64,000 bases of DNA from Roseateles sp. YR242 (GTDB taxonomy: Bacteria > Pseudomonadota > Gammaproteobacteria > Burkholderiales > Burkholderiaceae_C), in assembly GCF_900109745.1 (NCBI RefSeq), contig NZ_FOAV01000019.1, positions 30,640 to 94,639 on the forward strand, written 5' to 3'. The position numbers were made by a program, and so were the translations under genes. The notes under the pieces were generated by a model. The model ran no database searches. It saw only the letters and a program-made list of their open reading frames with translations, and was not told the DNA's origin. Below, piece by piece: positions 42,673 to 52,363 of the stretch (its first letter is position 1; the number at the start of each line of letters is the position of its first letter).

Positions 42673-45258
42673 TCAGGGCTCCGACTCCCCGATGGCCCGT
42701 TCCACCAGCGCCCGCTGTTCCTCGTGATGCAGGGCGTAAGAGGAGGTGGCGCCGGACGCTGATGGAGGCCGGGCCACGCAGCGCAGCTTCACCCGGGGTG
42801 GCAGCAGCGGTTCCAGTTGCTCCCGGACGAAGCTCCAGGCGCCCTGGTTGCGGTGCTCTTCCTGCACCCAGGTGAGCTCCACCGTGGCCGGATAGCGCGC
42901 CAACAAGGCCGCCATGGCCTCCGCCGGGAAGGGGTACAGCTGTTCCAGCCGCAGCACCGCCAAGTCCGCCCGGACCACGGCATGGCGGGCCTTGTCCAGG
43001 TCGTAGAACACCTTGCCGCTGCACAACAGCAAACGCTCCACCTGGGCAGGCCGCTCTACCTGCGTGTCATCCAGCACCGGCAGGAACCGGCCCGTCACCA
43101 GTTCGTCCAGCGCGGCGTGCGAGGCCTTCTGGTGGTAGAGCGTCCCCTTGGGCGACATCACCACCAGCGGCTTGCGGTGCGCCGACAGCCCCTGGTGGCG
43201 CAGCAGGTGGAACCACTGCGCTGCCGTGGACGGGAAGGCCACCCGCAAGTTGTCTCCACCGCACAGCTGCAGGAAGCGGCTCAGGTAGGCACTGGAGTGG
43301 TCCGGCCCGACGCCCTCGTTGCCGTGCGGCAGCAGCAGGGCCAGGGCGGATCGGTAGCCCCATTTGTCCTCCCCCGAGCTGATGTATTGGTCCAGGAAGA
43401 CCTGGGCCCCGTTGACGAAGTCGCCGAACTGGGCCTCCCACACGGTCAACGCCGCCTGGTTCTGCACGCTGTAGCCGTATTCGAATCCGAGTACCGCTTC
43501 CTCGGACAGCGGTGAATTGAAGATGTCGAAACGCGCCGCCCCCTCCCCCAGTTGCCGCAGGGGCACAAACTCCTGCGGCGGGTGGTCTTCCCCTTGCGAG
43601 ATCCACACCGCCTGCCGGTGCAAAAAGGTGCCGCGCCGCACATCCATACCAGAAATGCGTACCGGCACGCCGCTGGTCAACAGGGTCGCGTACGCCAGGC
43701 TTTCCGCCAGCGCCCAGTCGGCGCGCATGCCCGTGCCGCCCGGCCGCACCACCTGCTGCCAGTGGTCCACCAGCGTCTGCACCATCACATGAGGCTGGAA
43801 TCGATCTGGCAGACCGGTCATGGCCGCCACCAACTGCCGCAGTTGCACGTCGCTCAGCGCGGGCTGCTCCAGATCCTCCACCTGCCTGCGGGCCTGCGCC
43901 TGCCATGGCGGCAGGTGCGGGTCGGAAAACGCCTGGTGCGCCTTCCAACGCCGACGCGCCACGTGGCTGTCCATGTCCTCGCCGGCCGCCACGTTCTCCG
44001 CCTTCAACCGCGCGGCGTATTGGTCGGCCACCGTGGCATGCCGTTGCGTCATGGCATGGATGCGGGGCCGTGTCAGGGCGGGTACGTCGCTTTCGGAGTG
44101 ACCGAGGCGGCGGTAGCCGATCAGGTCGATCACCACGTCGGACTGGTAGCGCTCACGCCAGTCCAGTGCAATGGCCACGGCGCGAAGGGCCTGCTCGGGG
44201 TCGTCCGCATTCACCCGCAGCACCGGTGCATCCACCATGCGGGTCACGTCGGTACAGGTCTGTGGCGGCCAGCGGGTCATCGGGTTGGGCTCGGTGAACC
44301 CCACCTGGTTGTTGATGATCACGTGCACCGTGCCCCCCACGGTGTAGCCCGGCTTGCCCCCCAGCATCAGGCTTTCCATCACCACGCCCTGGCCGGCAAA
44401 GGCGGCGTCGCCGTGCAACATCAGCGGCAGCACACGGCGGGCACCGTCGGGTCCCAGCGCGTCTTGCTGCGCCCGGGCCATGCCCAACAGCACGGGGTGC
44501 ACGCTTTGCAGGTGAGACGGGTTGTGAGCCAGCGTCAGGTGGACCTTGCCCTGCGGCGTGGAGAGTTCGCGCTCGCCGCCCAGGTGATAGACCAGGTCGG
44601 TGTGGCGCTCCGGATGTGGCGACTTCGAGTCGAAGAAGTCCAGCACCTGCGCTGGCGGCAGCCCGAGCAGGTTGATCATCACGTTGACCCGCCCGCGGTG
44701 CGGCATCCCCATCAGTATCCGCTCCACGCCGTGCGCCGCAGCATCCGCGCACAAGGCATGCAGCAACGGGATCAGGGTCTCGTTGCCTTCCAGCGAGAAG
44801 CGCTTCCCATGCGGGAAGTGCAGCGCCACGTGCTCCTCCCAGGTCTGGGCGCGGATGAGGTGTTCCAGCAGCGCCAGCCGCTCCTGGTTGCCCTGGGGCG
44901 TGGGCGGTGCACTCTCCATGCGCTGGAACAGCCACTCGCGTCGTTCATCGTCGCGCACCGCCGTGGCATCCAACGCCAGGGTGCCGCAGTAGATGGCCTT
45001 GAGGCAGCTGTCCAGATCCGCCACCGTGCGCGCGCTCCACAGGGGCGTGCCGGCGGCATTCAGCCAATCCGACGGTGCGAGCCCGAAGGCGCGGGGGTCA
45101 AGCGCCGCGAGGTCGGCGGGGCGGCTCAGTTGCAGAGGGTCGACATGGGCACACCGGTCGCCCAGCCGGCGGTGCGCATCGATGAAGGCCAGAACCTCCG
45201 GGCGGAGGCGGGAAGGCTGTGGCGCCTGGATCCCCACATGCCGGTTGATGTCATTCAT
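42673..45258 (-). CDS. 2-oxoglutarate dehydrogenase E1-like enzyme, orphan paralogue
   Basis: 861 residues from ATG 45258 (GGAG upstream), versus about 930-950 for SucA. The thiamine diphosphate motif starts MLHGDAAFAGQG and ends HVIINNQVGFTEPN. The first active-site His is in GMPHRGRVNVM, and the second in VYHLGGERE, where SucA enzymes usually read HMGFSSD. Later conserved parts include IGYRRLGHSESDVPALTRP and PHGNEGVGPDHSSAYLSRFL. The usual N-terminal E2-binding segment seems missing. No E2 or E3 gene is nearby, so it is not the main TCA-cycle enzyme. It may decarboxylate a different 2-oxo acid. Confidence 0.85.
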   Translation of the reverse strand: MNDINRHVGIQAPQPSRLRPEVLAFIDAHRRLGDRCAHVDPLQLSRPADLAALDPRAFGLAPSDWLNAAGTPLWSARTVADLDSCLKAIYCGTLALDATAVRDDERREWLFQRMESAPPTPQGNQERLALLEHLIRAQTWEEHVALHFPHGKRFSLEGNETLIPLLHALCADAAAHGVERILMGMPHRGRVNVMINLLGLPPAQVLDFFDSKSPHPERHTDLVYHLGGERELSTPQGKVHLTLAHNPSHLQSVHPVLLGMARAQQDALGPDGARRVLPLMLHGDAAFAGQGVVMESLMLGGKPGYTVGGTVHVIINNQVGFTEPNPMTRWPPQTCTDVTRMVDAPVLRVNADDPEQALRAVAIALDWRERYQSDVVIDLIGYRRLGHSESDVPALTRPRIHAMTQRHATVADQYAARLKAENVAAGEDMDSHVARRRWKAHQAFSDPHLPPWQAQARRQVEDLEQPALSDVQLRQLVAAMTGLPDRFQPHVMVQTLVDHWQQVVRPGGTGMRADWALAESLAYATLLTSGVPVRISGMDVRRGTFLHRQAVWISQGEDHPPQEFVPLRQLGEGAARFDIFNSPLSEEAVLGFEYGYSVQNQAALTVWEAQFGDFVNGAQVFLDQYISSGEDKWGYRSALALLLPHGNEGVGPDHSSAYLSRFLQLCGGDNLRVAFPSTAAQWFHLLRHQGLSAHRKPLVVMSPKGTLYHQKASHAALDELVTGRFLPVLDDTQVERPAQVERLLLCSGKVFYDLDKARHAVVRADLAVLRLEQLYPFPAEAMAALLARYPATVELTWVQEEHRNQGAWSFVREQLEPLLPPRVKLRCVARPPSASGATSSYALHHEEQRALVERAIGESEP

Positions 45259-45298
45259 GAGATCTCCATGACGCGCCTGCGCCGGCGCGCCGGTCAGG

Positions 45299-46843
45299 TC
45301 ACAACACGAAGGTGCGGACCGCATCGTTCAACTGCGAGGCTTGCTCCTGCAGTGCACGGGCGGCCGCGGTGCTTTGCTCCACCATCGCCGCGTTTTTCTG
45401 GGTGGTGTCGTCCATCTGCATGATGGCGGCGTTCACCTGCTCGATGCCCAGGCTCTGTTCGCGGCTGGAGGCGCTGATCTCCGCCACCACGCCGCTGACC
45501 TGTTGAATGCCACTGACCACCTGCTGCATGGTGGACCCGGCCAGCGTCACCAGACGGTTGCCCGTGCTCACCTGCTCGGAGGAAGCGTCAATGAGGGATT
45601 TGATTTCCTTGGCAGCGCCGGCCGAGCGCTGCGCCAATGCGCGCACCTCGGAGGCCACCACGGCAAAGCCGCGGCCATGCTCGCCGGCACGTGCCGCCTC
45701 CACGGCGGCATTCAAGGCCAGGATGTTGGTCTGGAAGGCGATGCCATCGATCACGCCGATGATCTCGCCAATGCGCTGGGAGGAGGCCGAAATCGAGTTC
45801 ATGGTGCTCACCACCTCGCCCACGGCCGTGCCCCCCTGGCTGGCCACCTGCGATGCCGAGACCGCGGTGGCACTGGCCTGGTTGGCGTTGTCCGCGCTCA
45901 TGCGCACGGCGGCGGTCAGTTGCTCCATGGCAGAGGCCGTCTGCTGCAAGGCACTGGCCTGCGCCTCGGTGCGGGCAGAAAGATCCGCGTTGCCCTGGGC
46001 CACTTCATGCGCGGCGGCGGAGATGGTTACCGCGCCATGCCGCACGTCCGAAACGATGCGGTGAAGACTCACCACCATGTGCTGCAGCGCCGAGATGAGC
46101 CGGCCGATCTCGTCACGGCTCTGTTCCAGCGGGCGTTCCGTCAGGTCGCCCTTGGCCACGTCCTCCGCCAGCTCGATGGCGCCGTTGATGCGCGACGTGA
46201 TGGAGCGGGTGATGCTGTAGCCGGTGAGCATGCCCAGCAGGATGGCCACCACCGCCACGGCCCCCATCAACAGCTTGGAGCGGCGGGCATCCTCGTTGGC
46301 GCGGGCCACGTCGTCCTGCATGGCCTTGGCCTGGTAGTCCACCATCTTGTCGATGAGGGCGTAATAACGCACCTGCTCCTGCGCCATCTCGCCCTGGTAG
46401 ACGGTCATGGCCTGTTCCCGCTGGCCGGCCGCCACCAGGTCGAAGAGCTTGCGGACTGTGGCGCCATAGGCTTTGCGCGCGACCGACTGTTCGGCAAAGA
46501 TGGCCTTCCCCTCGTCGGTATTCAGCATCTTCTCGAACTTGGCGAAGTTCTCGGTATTCGCGGTTCGAACCTTGGCGTAATCGTCCATGTAGCGCGTGCG
46601 CTGTGCCGGGTCGGTGGAGAGCAGCAGACGGCCGATCACGATCACCCCCTGGGCACCCACATTCTTGATGTCGTCACTGACGGCGATCTGCGCGTAGCGG
46701 TCTTCCACAACCTGATCCATTGTGTGGCTGATACGGTTGAGCACCGAGAACGCCACCGCCACGGCCACCAGCAGCAGCACCAGGACAATGGAAAAGGCAG
46801 CGGTGAGCCGCGTGCCGATATTGAGATCGGACAGTCTTGCCAT
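45299..46843 (-). CDS. Methyl-accepting chemotaxis protein
   Basis: 514 residues from ATG 46843, preceded by GGGAGA. TM1 (about 12-34) and TM2 (about 190-212) flank a periplasmic four-helix bundle of about 155 residues. A HAMP domain follows, then the signalling domain with the invariant tip GIAFQTNILALNAAVEAARA. It ends FVL without the C-terminal pentapeptide that recruits CheR. The E1-like gene starts 40 bp downstream on the same strand, so the two could be co-transcribed; whether the chemoreceptor senses a 2-oxo acid is speculation. Confidence 0.93.
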   Translation of the reverse strand: MARLSDLNIGTRLTAAFSIVLVLLLVAVAVAFSVLNRISHTMDQVVEDRYAQIAVSDDIKNVGAQGVIVIGRLLLSTDPAQRTRYMDDYAKVRTANTENFAKFEKMLNTDEGKAIFAEQSVARKAYGATVRKLFDLVAAGQREQAMTVYQGEMAQEQVRYYALIDKMVDYQAKAMQDDVARANEDARRSKLLMGAVAVVAILLGMLTGYSITRSITSRINGAIELAEDVAKGDLTERPLEQSRDEIGRLISALQHMVVSLHRIVSDVRHGAVTISAAAHEVAQGNADLSARTEAQASALQQTASAMEQLTAAVRMSADNANQASATAVSASQVASQGGTAVGEVVSTMNSISASSQRIGEIIGVIDGIAFQTNILALNAAVEAARAGEHGRGFAVVASEVRALAQRSAGAAKEIKSLIDASSEQVSTGNRLVTLAGSTMQQVVSGIQQVSGVVAEISASSREQSLGIEQVNAAIMQMDDTTQKNAAMVEQSTAAARALQEQASQLNDAVRTFVL

Positions 46844-47255
46844 TTTTTTCTCCCTTGGACCCATGCACGAGGCGGACGCTGGCTTCATTCCCAATCGGCC
46901 GTGGGCGTCCGTGGACCTGGAAGAGTCGCGGCAAAACCAATGCCCGTGTACCGCGCCACTCCTGTGCCCTGAGGCCGACGCCGCCTGCCTGCGTGAGGGT
47001 CTATGGATTGCCGCATCGAAGCCGACTGCCGGCAATGAAAGACCGCGTTGCGTACCGGGAATCCAGTACCCGATGCCGTCAAATGGCGTCAAAACCACCG
47101 CTTGACGACGATCTCGCAAGATCCCAGGCCTGCCCAAAGATTGCTCGTGGCATGCCCGAGGAATGCTGGTTCAGTGCCCGGGGATAGACCAATGAATGTG
47201 CGCTGCTACGCAGAGCAATGGGGCAACGGCCCGAAGGCCAGCGGTCGGTGACCGG
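46844..47255. other. Intergenic region upstream of the chemoreceptor gene
   Basis: About 410 bp without a convincing gene. It must hold the chemoreceptor promoter; a sigma-28-like -10 fragment (GCCGATTG, minus strand, near 46912) lacks a matching -35, so I do not call it. Nothing else structured was seen. Confidence 0.5.
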
Positions 47256-47483
47256 TCAGGCCTGGTCCACAAAGGTCGTGATGTACTGGCGCGCCACCTC
47301 GTCGGCGTGGGTCAGCGCCTCCGCCTCGCTGGACCATTCATCGTCCAGCTCATGCCAGCTGGTGTTGTCCAGGTGGCCGTCGCCTTGGCTGCGCAGGATG
47401 AAGCGGCCCTGGAACGGACCGTTGCCCCGCGCGGCAAGGACATAGGTTCGACCTTTGTGATGGCGAGTGGTCTGTGGCTGCAT
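47256..47483 (-). CDS. Small hypothetical protein
   Basis: 75 residues if ATG 47483 is used; the frame stays open to 47747 but the extra part overlaps the end of the dehydrogenase gene and looks non-coding. The chain contains GRTYVLAARGNGPFQGRFIL and SWHELDDEWSSEAEALTHAD, a compact alpha/beta pattern. No family recognised, no clear ribosome site, so moderate support. It lies downstream of the zinc dehydrogenase gene on the same strand. Confidence 0.5.
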   Translation of the reverse strand: MQPQTTRHHKGRTYVLAARGNGPFQGRFILRSQGDGHLDNTSWHELDDEWSSEAEALTHADEVARQYITTFVDQA

Positions 47484-47680
47484 ACACAACGGGCCCGGGG
47501 CCAACGGTCCACAGGCGGTATTGCAGCGGCGTCGGGTCGATGCCGCCAGGGGCTCGTTGTACAACGCATCGGGTGACCACAGTGTGAAACCCCCGCTGGA
47601 AAAGCGTGATGCGGCGCAGCAATAGGTGGACTTTTTGATGCTTTTCTTGAGGGCCGAGATCGGCTCATCTCGCTTCTGCG

Positions 47681-48886
47681 TTAGCTGACCGATGCCTCCG
47701 GCGCCAACGCCGGCGTGAGGCCGGGCACCAGCACGACCTTGCGGCAAGCGTCCTCCTTCTTGTTGAAGATGTCGTAGCCATACGCGGCCTCGCTCAGGGC
47801 CAGACGGTGGCTGATGATCACCTCGGGCCGCAACTCACCGGCCGCGATGCGCTGCAGCAATTCCGGCATGTAACGCTGGACATGGGTCTGACCGCTGCGG
47901 AAGGTCAACCCCTTTTCGAAGGCGTCGCCGAACAGGAAGCCGTGGATGAAGCCCGCATATACACCGGGCACGCTCACCACCCCGCCTCGTCGCGTGGCGG
48001 CAATGGCCCAGCGCAGGGCGGTGCCGCTGGAGCCCTCCAGTTTGAGCGTGGTCAGCACCGTTTCGACCGCGCTGCCCTTGGCCTCCAGGCCCACGGCGTC
48101 GATGGAGGCATCGACGCCACGGAAATCGGTCTGGTCGATGATGAAGCCGGCCGGGTCATCGACCTGGTCGAAGTTGATCGGCAGGACACCGTAAGCCTCG
48201 GCGGCAAAGGCCAGCCGATAGGCATGGTGGTCCACCATGAAGATCCGGCTGGCCCCCAGCATGCGGGCGCAGGCGGCGGTCATGAGGCCGACCGGGCCGG
48301 CGCCGAAGATGGCCACGGTGGCGCCGGGGCTGATGTCGGCATTCAATGCGGCCTGGTAGCCGGTGGGCAGGATGTCGGAGAGGAACAGCACCTGCTCGTC
48401 CGCCAGGCCGCTGTCCGGAATGAGCAGAGGCCCCACATTGGCCTTCGGCACCCGCACGTACTCCGCCTGGCCACCCGCATAGCCCCCATAGAGATGGCTG
48501 TAGCCGAACAGGCCGGCGCCCGAGCGCGCGTCCTTCTTGTTGAGAAGGGCACCCCGGCCGGTGTTGGTGGTCTCGCACCCCGCAAACAGCGCGCGGTTGC
48601 AATAAAAGCACTGGCCACAGGCGATGGTGAAGGGCACGACCACGCGGTCCCCGCGCCGCAGCCGTGTCACGGCCGGGCCGATGTCCTCCACGATGCCCAT
48701 GAATTCGTGGCCCAGGATGTCCCCGTTCTTCATGCCTGCCGTCCTGCCCCGGAAGATGTGCAGGTCCGAGCCGCAGATGGCGGTGGCCGTGACCCTCAGC
48801 AGGATGTCGTCCTCCGCCACCAGGATGGGGTCCGAGACCGTTTCGACACGAACATCGTGGGCACCGTGGTAGGTCAGCGCTTGCAT
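47681..48886 (-). CDS. Zinc-dependent alcohol dehydrogenase (formaldehyde dehydrogenase-like)
   Basis: 401 residues from ATG 48886, after AAGGATGTT. Catalytic zinc ligands are Cys38 (TAICGSDLH) and His60/Glu61 (LGHEFMG). Structural zinc cysteines are 90, 93, 96 and 104 ([15 protein letters not shown]). The NAD-binding motif is [15 protein letters not shown]. Length and the [15 protein letters not shown] segment match the glutathione-independent formaldehyde dehydrogenase-like subfamily, but the substrate cannot be assigned by sequence alone. Confidence 0.9.
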   Translation of the reverse strand: MQALTYHGAHDVRVETVSDPILVAEDDILLRVTATAICGSDLHIFRGRTAGMKNGDILGHEFMGIVEDIGPAVTRLRRGDRVVVPFTIACGQCFYCNRALFAGCETTNTGRGALLNKKDARSGAGLFGYSHLYGGYAGGQAEYVRVPKANVGPLLIPDSGLADEQVLFLSDILPTGYQAALNADISPGATVAIFGAGPVGLMTAACARMLGASRIFMVDHHAYRLAFAAEAYGVLPINFDQVDDPAGFIIDQTDFRGVDASIDAVGLEAKGSAVETVLTTLKLEGSSGTALRWAIAATRRGGVVSVPGVYAGFIHGFLFGDAFEKGLTFRSGQTHVQRYMPELLQRIAAGELRPEVIISHRLALSEAAYGYDIFNKKEDACRKVVLVPGLTPALAPEASVS

Positions 48887-49331
48887 AACATCCTTGTGAG
48901 GCGTCCCCAAGGGACGGGCTGGCGAGGGGGAAGCAAAGACGACCGAGGGCGGCCGGCGGGTGGTCGGTGGACGGCAAGGCTCATGCCACCCTCACCGCGT
49001 CGTCTGGCGCCCGGCCCCAAGCCTATTGTTGTTTTGTCGTGAGCAGGTTGCACGCAGGGTCCCCTCGCATGGGGGAGCGCGATCTTCCGCGCACGAACCG
49101 GGGACATTGCTGAAGTGACATGGAAAGTGCCCCCCCAGGGGCAGGAACCGCACGCTGCGGCCGAGGAACTCAGCGGGCTGGAACTGGCGGATGGCAGGAT
49201 GATTTTTGAAGCGGCGAGCAAAGGCAACAACAGCGCGGCGCACGCGGGTCTTTCTGGAAAGAAGTGGTTCACAAGCTCATCGAGGCCAAGGCGGTGCCCG
49301 GCGAGCTTTCAAAGACGGAACTGGTGACGCC
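48887..49331. other. Intergenic region between alcohol dehydrogenase and RNase T2 genes
   Basis: 445 bp of divergent promoter region. A CCCCTCGCATGGGGG hairpin lies at 49062-49076. No gene of its own was identified; the plus-strand frame that runs into the RNase T2 gene has no signal peptide before 49332. Confidence 0.5.
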
Positions 49332-50381
49332 ATGCTGACAATCTTTCAGTCGAATCTATGGAGGCGGCTGCAGTGGCGGACCGTCATGGCCAGCGCCTGG
49401 ATCGTTCTCGGCACCTCCCTGATATCACTATCGCCCATACCGGCACAGGCTAGCGCGCAGGCCACGGGAACGTTCACCGCAAGCCGGGCGTGCGATGCCT
49501 ATCTCTCTTTCCGAAAGGGAGCCAACCCAGGGGCGGTGCGTGTAGCGCCGGGCCTGCAATACGAAGTCCGGGAAGTGAATGACGAGGCCAGAAACTGGCT
49601 GCGCGTCGAGGTGCCCGGCATCCCGGAGTTCAGGTGGGTGGCCGCAGAGTGCGGCGTTGTGCAGGATCTCCGCGTCGACGCGCAGGGCAGCGGGCCATCA
49701 GGCGGCGCAAGCGGTGGTCAATGCAGCGTCGCGGGCCAGCAGGACAGCTACGTACTGGCCATCACTTGGCAACCGGGGTTCTGTGAGCACGTCAAGTATG
49801 GTGGGGTCAAGCCCGAATGCGACCACATGGCGGACGGCCAACTGGTGGTGTCCAACCTGACACTCCATGGCCTCTGGCCCAATCGCAAGGATTGTGGAAC
49901 GAAGTACGGCAATTGCGCTGGCGCCGATCTGAGCCTTACCGAAGACACGGTCTCGTACATCAGCCCCTGGATGCCAAACTTCTTCTACGAGACCAAATTC
50001 GGAAAGTACGAGTGGAAAAAGCACGGTACCTGCTCGTCGATGGACGCCGACACGTACTTTCGCCGTGCGGTGGATTCGGTGCGAGTAGTCAACGACTCGA
50101 GCGCCGGAAAGTACCTCGCCGGCAACATCGGAGGGACCATCTCGAAGAAGACCTTCTACGAGCGTCTGGCCGCGGACGCCGGCAGCTCTAAAGCCGTCAA
50201 CAGTGTCACCCTGCTTTGCTCGAATGAGTACTTGATCGAAGTTCGCATTCGATTACCTCTTGACTTCAAAGCCGGCGGCACGCTCGGCGACCTGTTGGGC
50301 TCGCCCCTGCCCGTCACTCGCGAGCCCGACTCGAAGGAGTGTTCGGACGACGAGATTCGAATCGAGGCGAGCGGGCGGTAG
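49332..50381 (+). CDS. Secreted ribonuclease T2 with N-terminal SH3-like domain
   Basis: 349 residues from ATG 49332. A signal peptide ends near AQA (residue 40). Residues 50-115 look like a bacterial SH3-type domain (SFRKGANPGAVRVAPGLQYE, then NWLRVEVPGIPEFRWV). The catalytic T2 domain carries CAS1 (LTLHGLWPN) and CAS2 (YEWKKHGTCSSMD), with histidines intact. It should degrade RNA in the periplasm or outside. The gene is visibly more AT-rich than its neighbours, with codons such as TTA, AAT and TCG, suggesting horizontal acquisition. Confidence 0.92.
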   Translation: MLTIFQSNLWRRLQWRTVMASAWIVLGTSLISLSPIPAQASAQATGTFTASRACDAYLSFRKGANPGAVRVAPGLQYEVREVNDEARNWLRVEVPGIPEFRWVAAECGVVQDLRVDAQGSGPSGGASGGQCSVAGQQDSYVLAITWQPGFCEHVKYGGVKPECDHMADGQLVVSNLTLHGLWPNRKDCGTKYGNCAGADLSLTEDTVSYISPWMPNFFYETKFGKYEWKKHGTCSSMDADTYFRRAVDSVRVVNDSSAGKYLAGNIGGTISKKTFYERLAADAGSSKAVNSVTLLCSNEYLIEVRIRLPLDFKAGGTLGDLLGSPLPVTREPDSKECSDDEIRIEASGR

Positions 50382-50607
50382 GTCTCTAAGGGCTGCACCA
50401 GCGGCTGCCTCTCGTGGTCCCCGAAACCGCGCTGTTCGGGAGTCGTTCTGTTTGCAAGGGCCGATCCGCGCGGGTGCACGGGTGCCCGGGTGTGCGGGTG
50501 TGATGGTGGGTTCCGTGCCATTAGTCCGCTTTGCAGCGCACGCAGAGGTCGTGATGCAGGATCAGGCGTCGCGCTGTTAACCTCTGGGCCCTGTCGAAGA
50601 GTTCCCC

Positions 50608-50865
50608 ATGCAGCACATCTCCCCCGTCAAAATCGTCGCCGGCATCGCGGCCATCATCCTGGCCGTGACTGTCGTGTTCTACGGATCCAAGGCCCGGCAG
50701 GGCGTGTCGGACATCCTCTCGGTCACACGCGTCAGGGCACCGGCCGCGAGCACACAGACGTCTCCACAGGCCGATGTCGGGGCGAGGCCGTCCGGCACCC
50801 GGGTCATCCCGATCGGCGTGGTCGCTCAGCCAAGTTCTGGACCTTCTCACAAGGACAATCAATGA
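50608..50865 (+). CDS. Small membrane protein coupled to YceI
   Basis: 85 residues with one membrane segment near the N-terminus (VKIVAGIAAIILAVTVVFYG) and a Pro/Ser-rich periplasmic tail. No family recognised. Its stop overlaps the YceI start by 4 bp (ATGA), so the two are co-translated. It may anchor or partner the secreted YceI protein; this is inference. Confidence 0.7.
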   Translation: MQHISPVKIVAGIAAIILAVTVVFYGSKARQGVSDILSVTRVRAPAASTQTSPQADVGARPSGTRVIPIGVVAQPSSGPSHKDNQ

Positions 50866-51428
50866 AATCGCTGTTCCTCTTGGCGGCCCTGCTCGCGGCC
50901 ACCGCACAGGCGGCACCGGTCACCTACGTGATCGACCCCACGCACACCTACCCCAGCTTCGAGGCCGACCACATGGGGATGTCCTACTGGCGCGGCAAGC
51001 TGAACAGGAACGCCGGCACCATCGTCTACGACAAGGCCACGGGTGCTGGCAGCGTGGACGTGAACATGGACCTGTCCAGCATCGACTTCGGCCTGGCAGC
51101 CATGAACACCTGGGCTACCGGCAAGGACTTCTTCAACGTCGAGAAGCACCCGAGTGCCACCTTCAAGGGCCGCTTCGACGGCGCCAAGGCCGGCGTGCCG
51201 ACGCAGGTGGTGGGGGAGTTGACACTGAACGGCCAAACCCAGCCGATGACCCTGACCATCCACCAGCTCAAGTGCATGCCGCACCCGATGTTCAAGCGCG
51301 ACTTCTGCGGCGCCGACGCCTCGGGCAGTTTCAACCGCGAAGAATTCGGCCTGGGCGCGGGCAAGGACTGGGGCTTCAAGATGGACGTGAACCTGCGGAT
51401 TCAGGTGGAGGCGGTGGCCAAGGAGTAA
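50862..51428 (+). CDS. YceI family periplasmic protein
   Basis: 188 residues. A signal peptide (to residue 17, TAQA) precedes a lipocalin-like domain starting TYVIDPTHTYPSFEADHMG, the usual YceI opening. WATGKDFFNVEKHPSATFKG and LTLNGQTQPMTLTIH are further family motifs. YceI proteins bind polyisoprenoid or other long hydrophobic molecules; the ligand is unknown here. A small perfect palindrome (CCCGCATGCGGG, 51435-51446) lies just after the stop. Confidence 0.94.
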   Translation: MKSLFLLAALLAATAQAAPVTYVIDPTHTYPSFEADHMGMSYWRGKLNRNAGTIVYDKATGAGSVDVNMDLSSIDFGLAAMNTWATGKDFFNVEKHPSATFKGRFDGAKAGVPTQVVGELTLNGQTQPMTLTIHQLKCMPHPMFKRDFCGADASGSFNREEFGLGAGKDWGFKMDVNLRIQVEAVAKE

Positions 51429-51638
51429 CAGGGACCCGCATGCGGGGATGTGCCTTGGGGTGTGCGATGGCGATGCGCTCCGGCATTGACCAGAGTCGCC
51501 TCCCCGGCTTCAGAATGCGCGCAGAATCATGGAAGGATTAGCGTCGCCTTCACGCTGGGTGCGTCTTTTGCCAGAGTTCCTCAGCGTCCTCCCGACTCCC
51601 TGCTGCCTCCCCAGATCCCCTCAGGTTCCACCCGTTTC

Positions 51639-52313
51639 ATGACCCATCCTGCTCTCGCCAACGGCGACCGCCCGCAGACCCTGGGCGAAGAGATCGCCAA
51701 CGCCATCAGCCACGGCCTCGGCGCCCTGCTGTCCATCGCCGCCCTGCCCATCCTCGTGTCCCGTGCCATGGGCCATGGCGGCACGGCCGATGTGGTGGCC
51801 GCCGCCATCTTCGCCAGTACCGGCATCCTGCTGTATGGCATCTCCACGCTGTACCACGCGCTGCCCGCCCGGCTGGCCAACGGCCGCCTCAAGGCGTGGC
51901 TGATGCGGCTGGACCATGCCGCCATCTATGTCTTCATTGCCGGCAGCTACACGCCCTTCACCCTGGGCGTGCTGCACAGCGGCCCGGGCGTGGCGCTGCT
52001 CATCGCCGTCTGGGCAGCAGCCGCCTTTGGCGTCACCATCAAGCTGCTGAACCGGCTGCGGCACCCGCTGGTCTCCACCGCGCTTTATCTGGCCATGGGC
52101 TGGGTGGTGGTGTTGGCCATCGGCCCGCTGGTGGAGCGTACCCCCGGCCCGGGCCTGGCGCTGCTGGTGGCCGGTGGCCTCAGCTACACGCTGGGTGCGG
52201 TGGTCTTCCTGCTGGACAACAAGCTGCGTTACGCCCACTTTGTCTGGCACCTGTTCGTGCTGGGCGGCAGCATCTGCCACTTCTTTGCGGCCCTCTTCTA
52301 CGCCTACGCTTGA
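51639..52313 (+). CDS. Hemolysin III / TrhA-like seven-helix membrane protein
   Basis: 224 residues from ATG 51639. The protein is nearly all membrane helices, starting with LGEEIANAISHGLGALLSIA and containing YGISTLYHALP and LDHAAIYVFIAGSYTPF, the conserved His-containing motifs of the PAQR/hemolysin III family. C-terminal HFVWHLFVLGGSICHFFA holds the remaining histidines, so a bound metal is likely. The family is linked to membrane fluidity or lipid homeostasis; a haemolytic role is not implied. Confidence 0.92.
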   Translation: MTHPALANGDRPQTLGEEIANAISHGLGALLSIAALPILVSRAMGHGGTADVVAAAIFASTGILLYGISTLYHALPARLANGRLKAWLMRLDHAAIYVFIAGSYTPFTLGVLHSGPGVALLIAVWAAAAFGVTIKLLNRLRHPLVSTALYLAMGWVVVLAIGPLVERTPGPGLALLVAGGLSYTLGAVVFLLDNKLRYAHFVWHLFVLGGSICHFFAALFYAYA

Positions 52314-52363
52314 ATGAATCGGCGTGAGGGGTGCTGCAACAGCGGTGCGGCCGCGCTGACGCC

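Noticed and set aside
43552..45423. 623-codon plus-strand frame over the E1-like gene
   Set aside because: Antisense shadow; composition is His/Arg/Gln-rich and lacks motifs.
46905..46930. Sigma-28 promoter for the chemoreceptor
   Set aside because: A GCCGATTG-like -10 is visible but no TAAA -35 at 15 bp.
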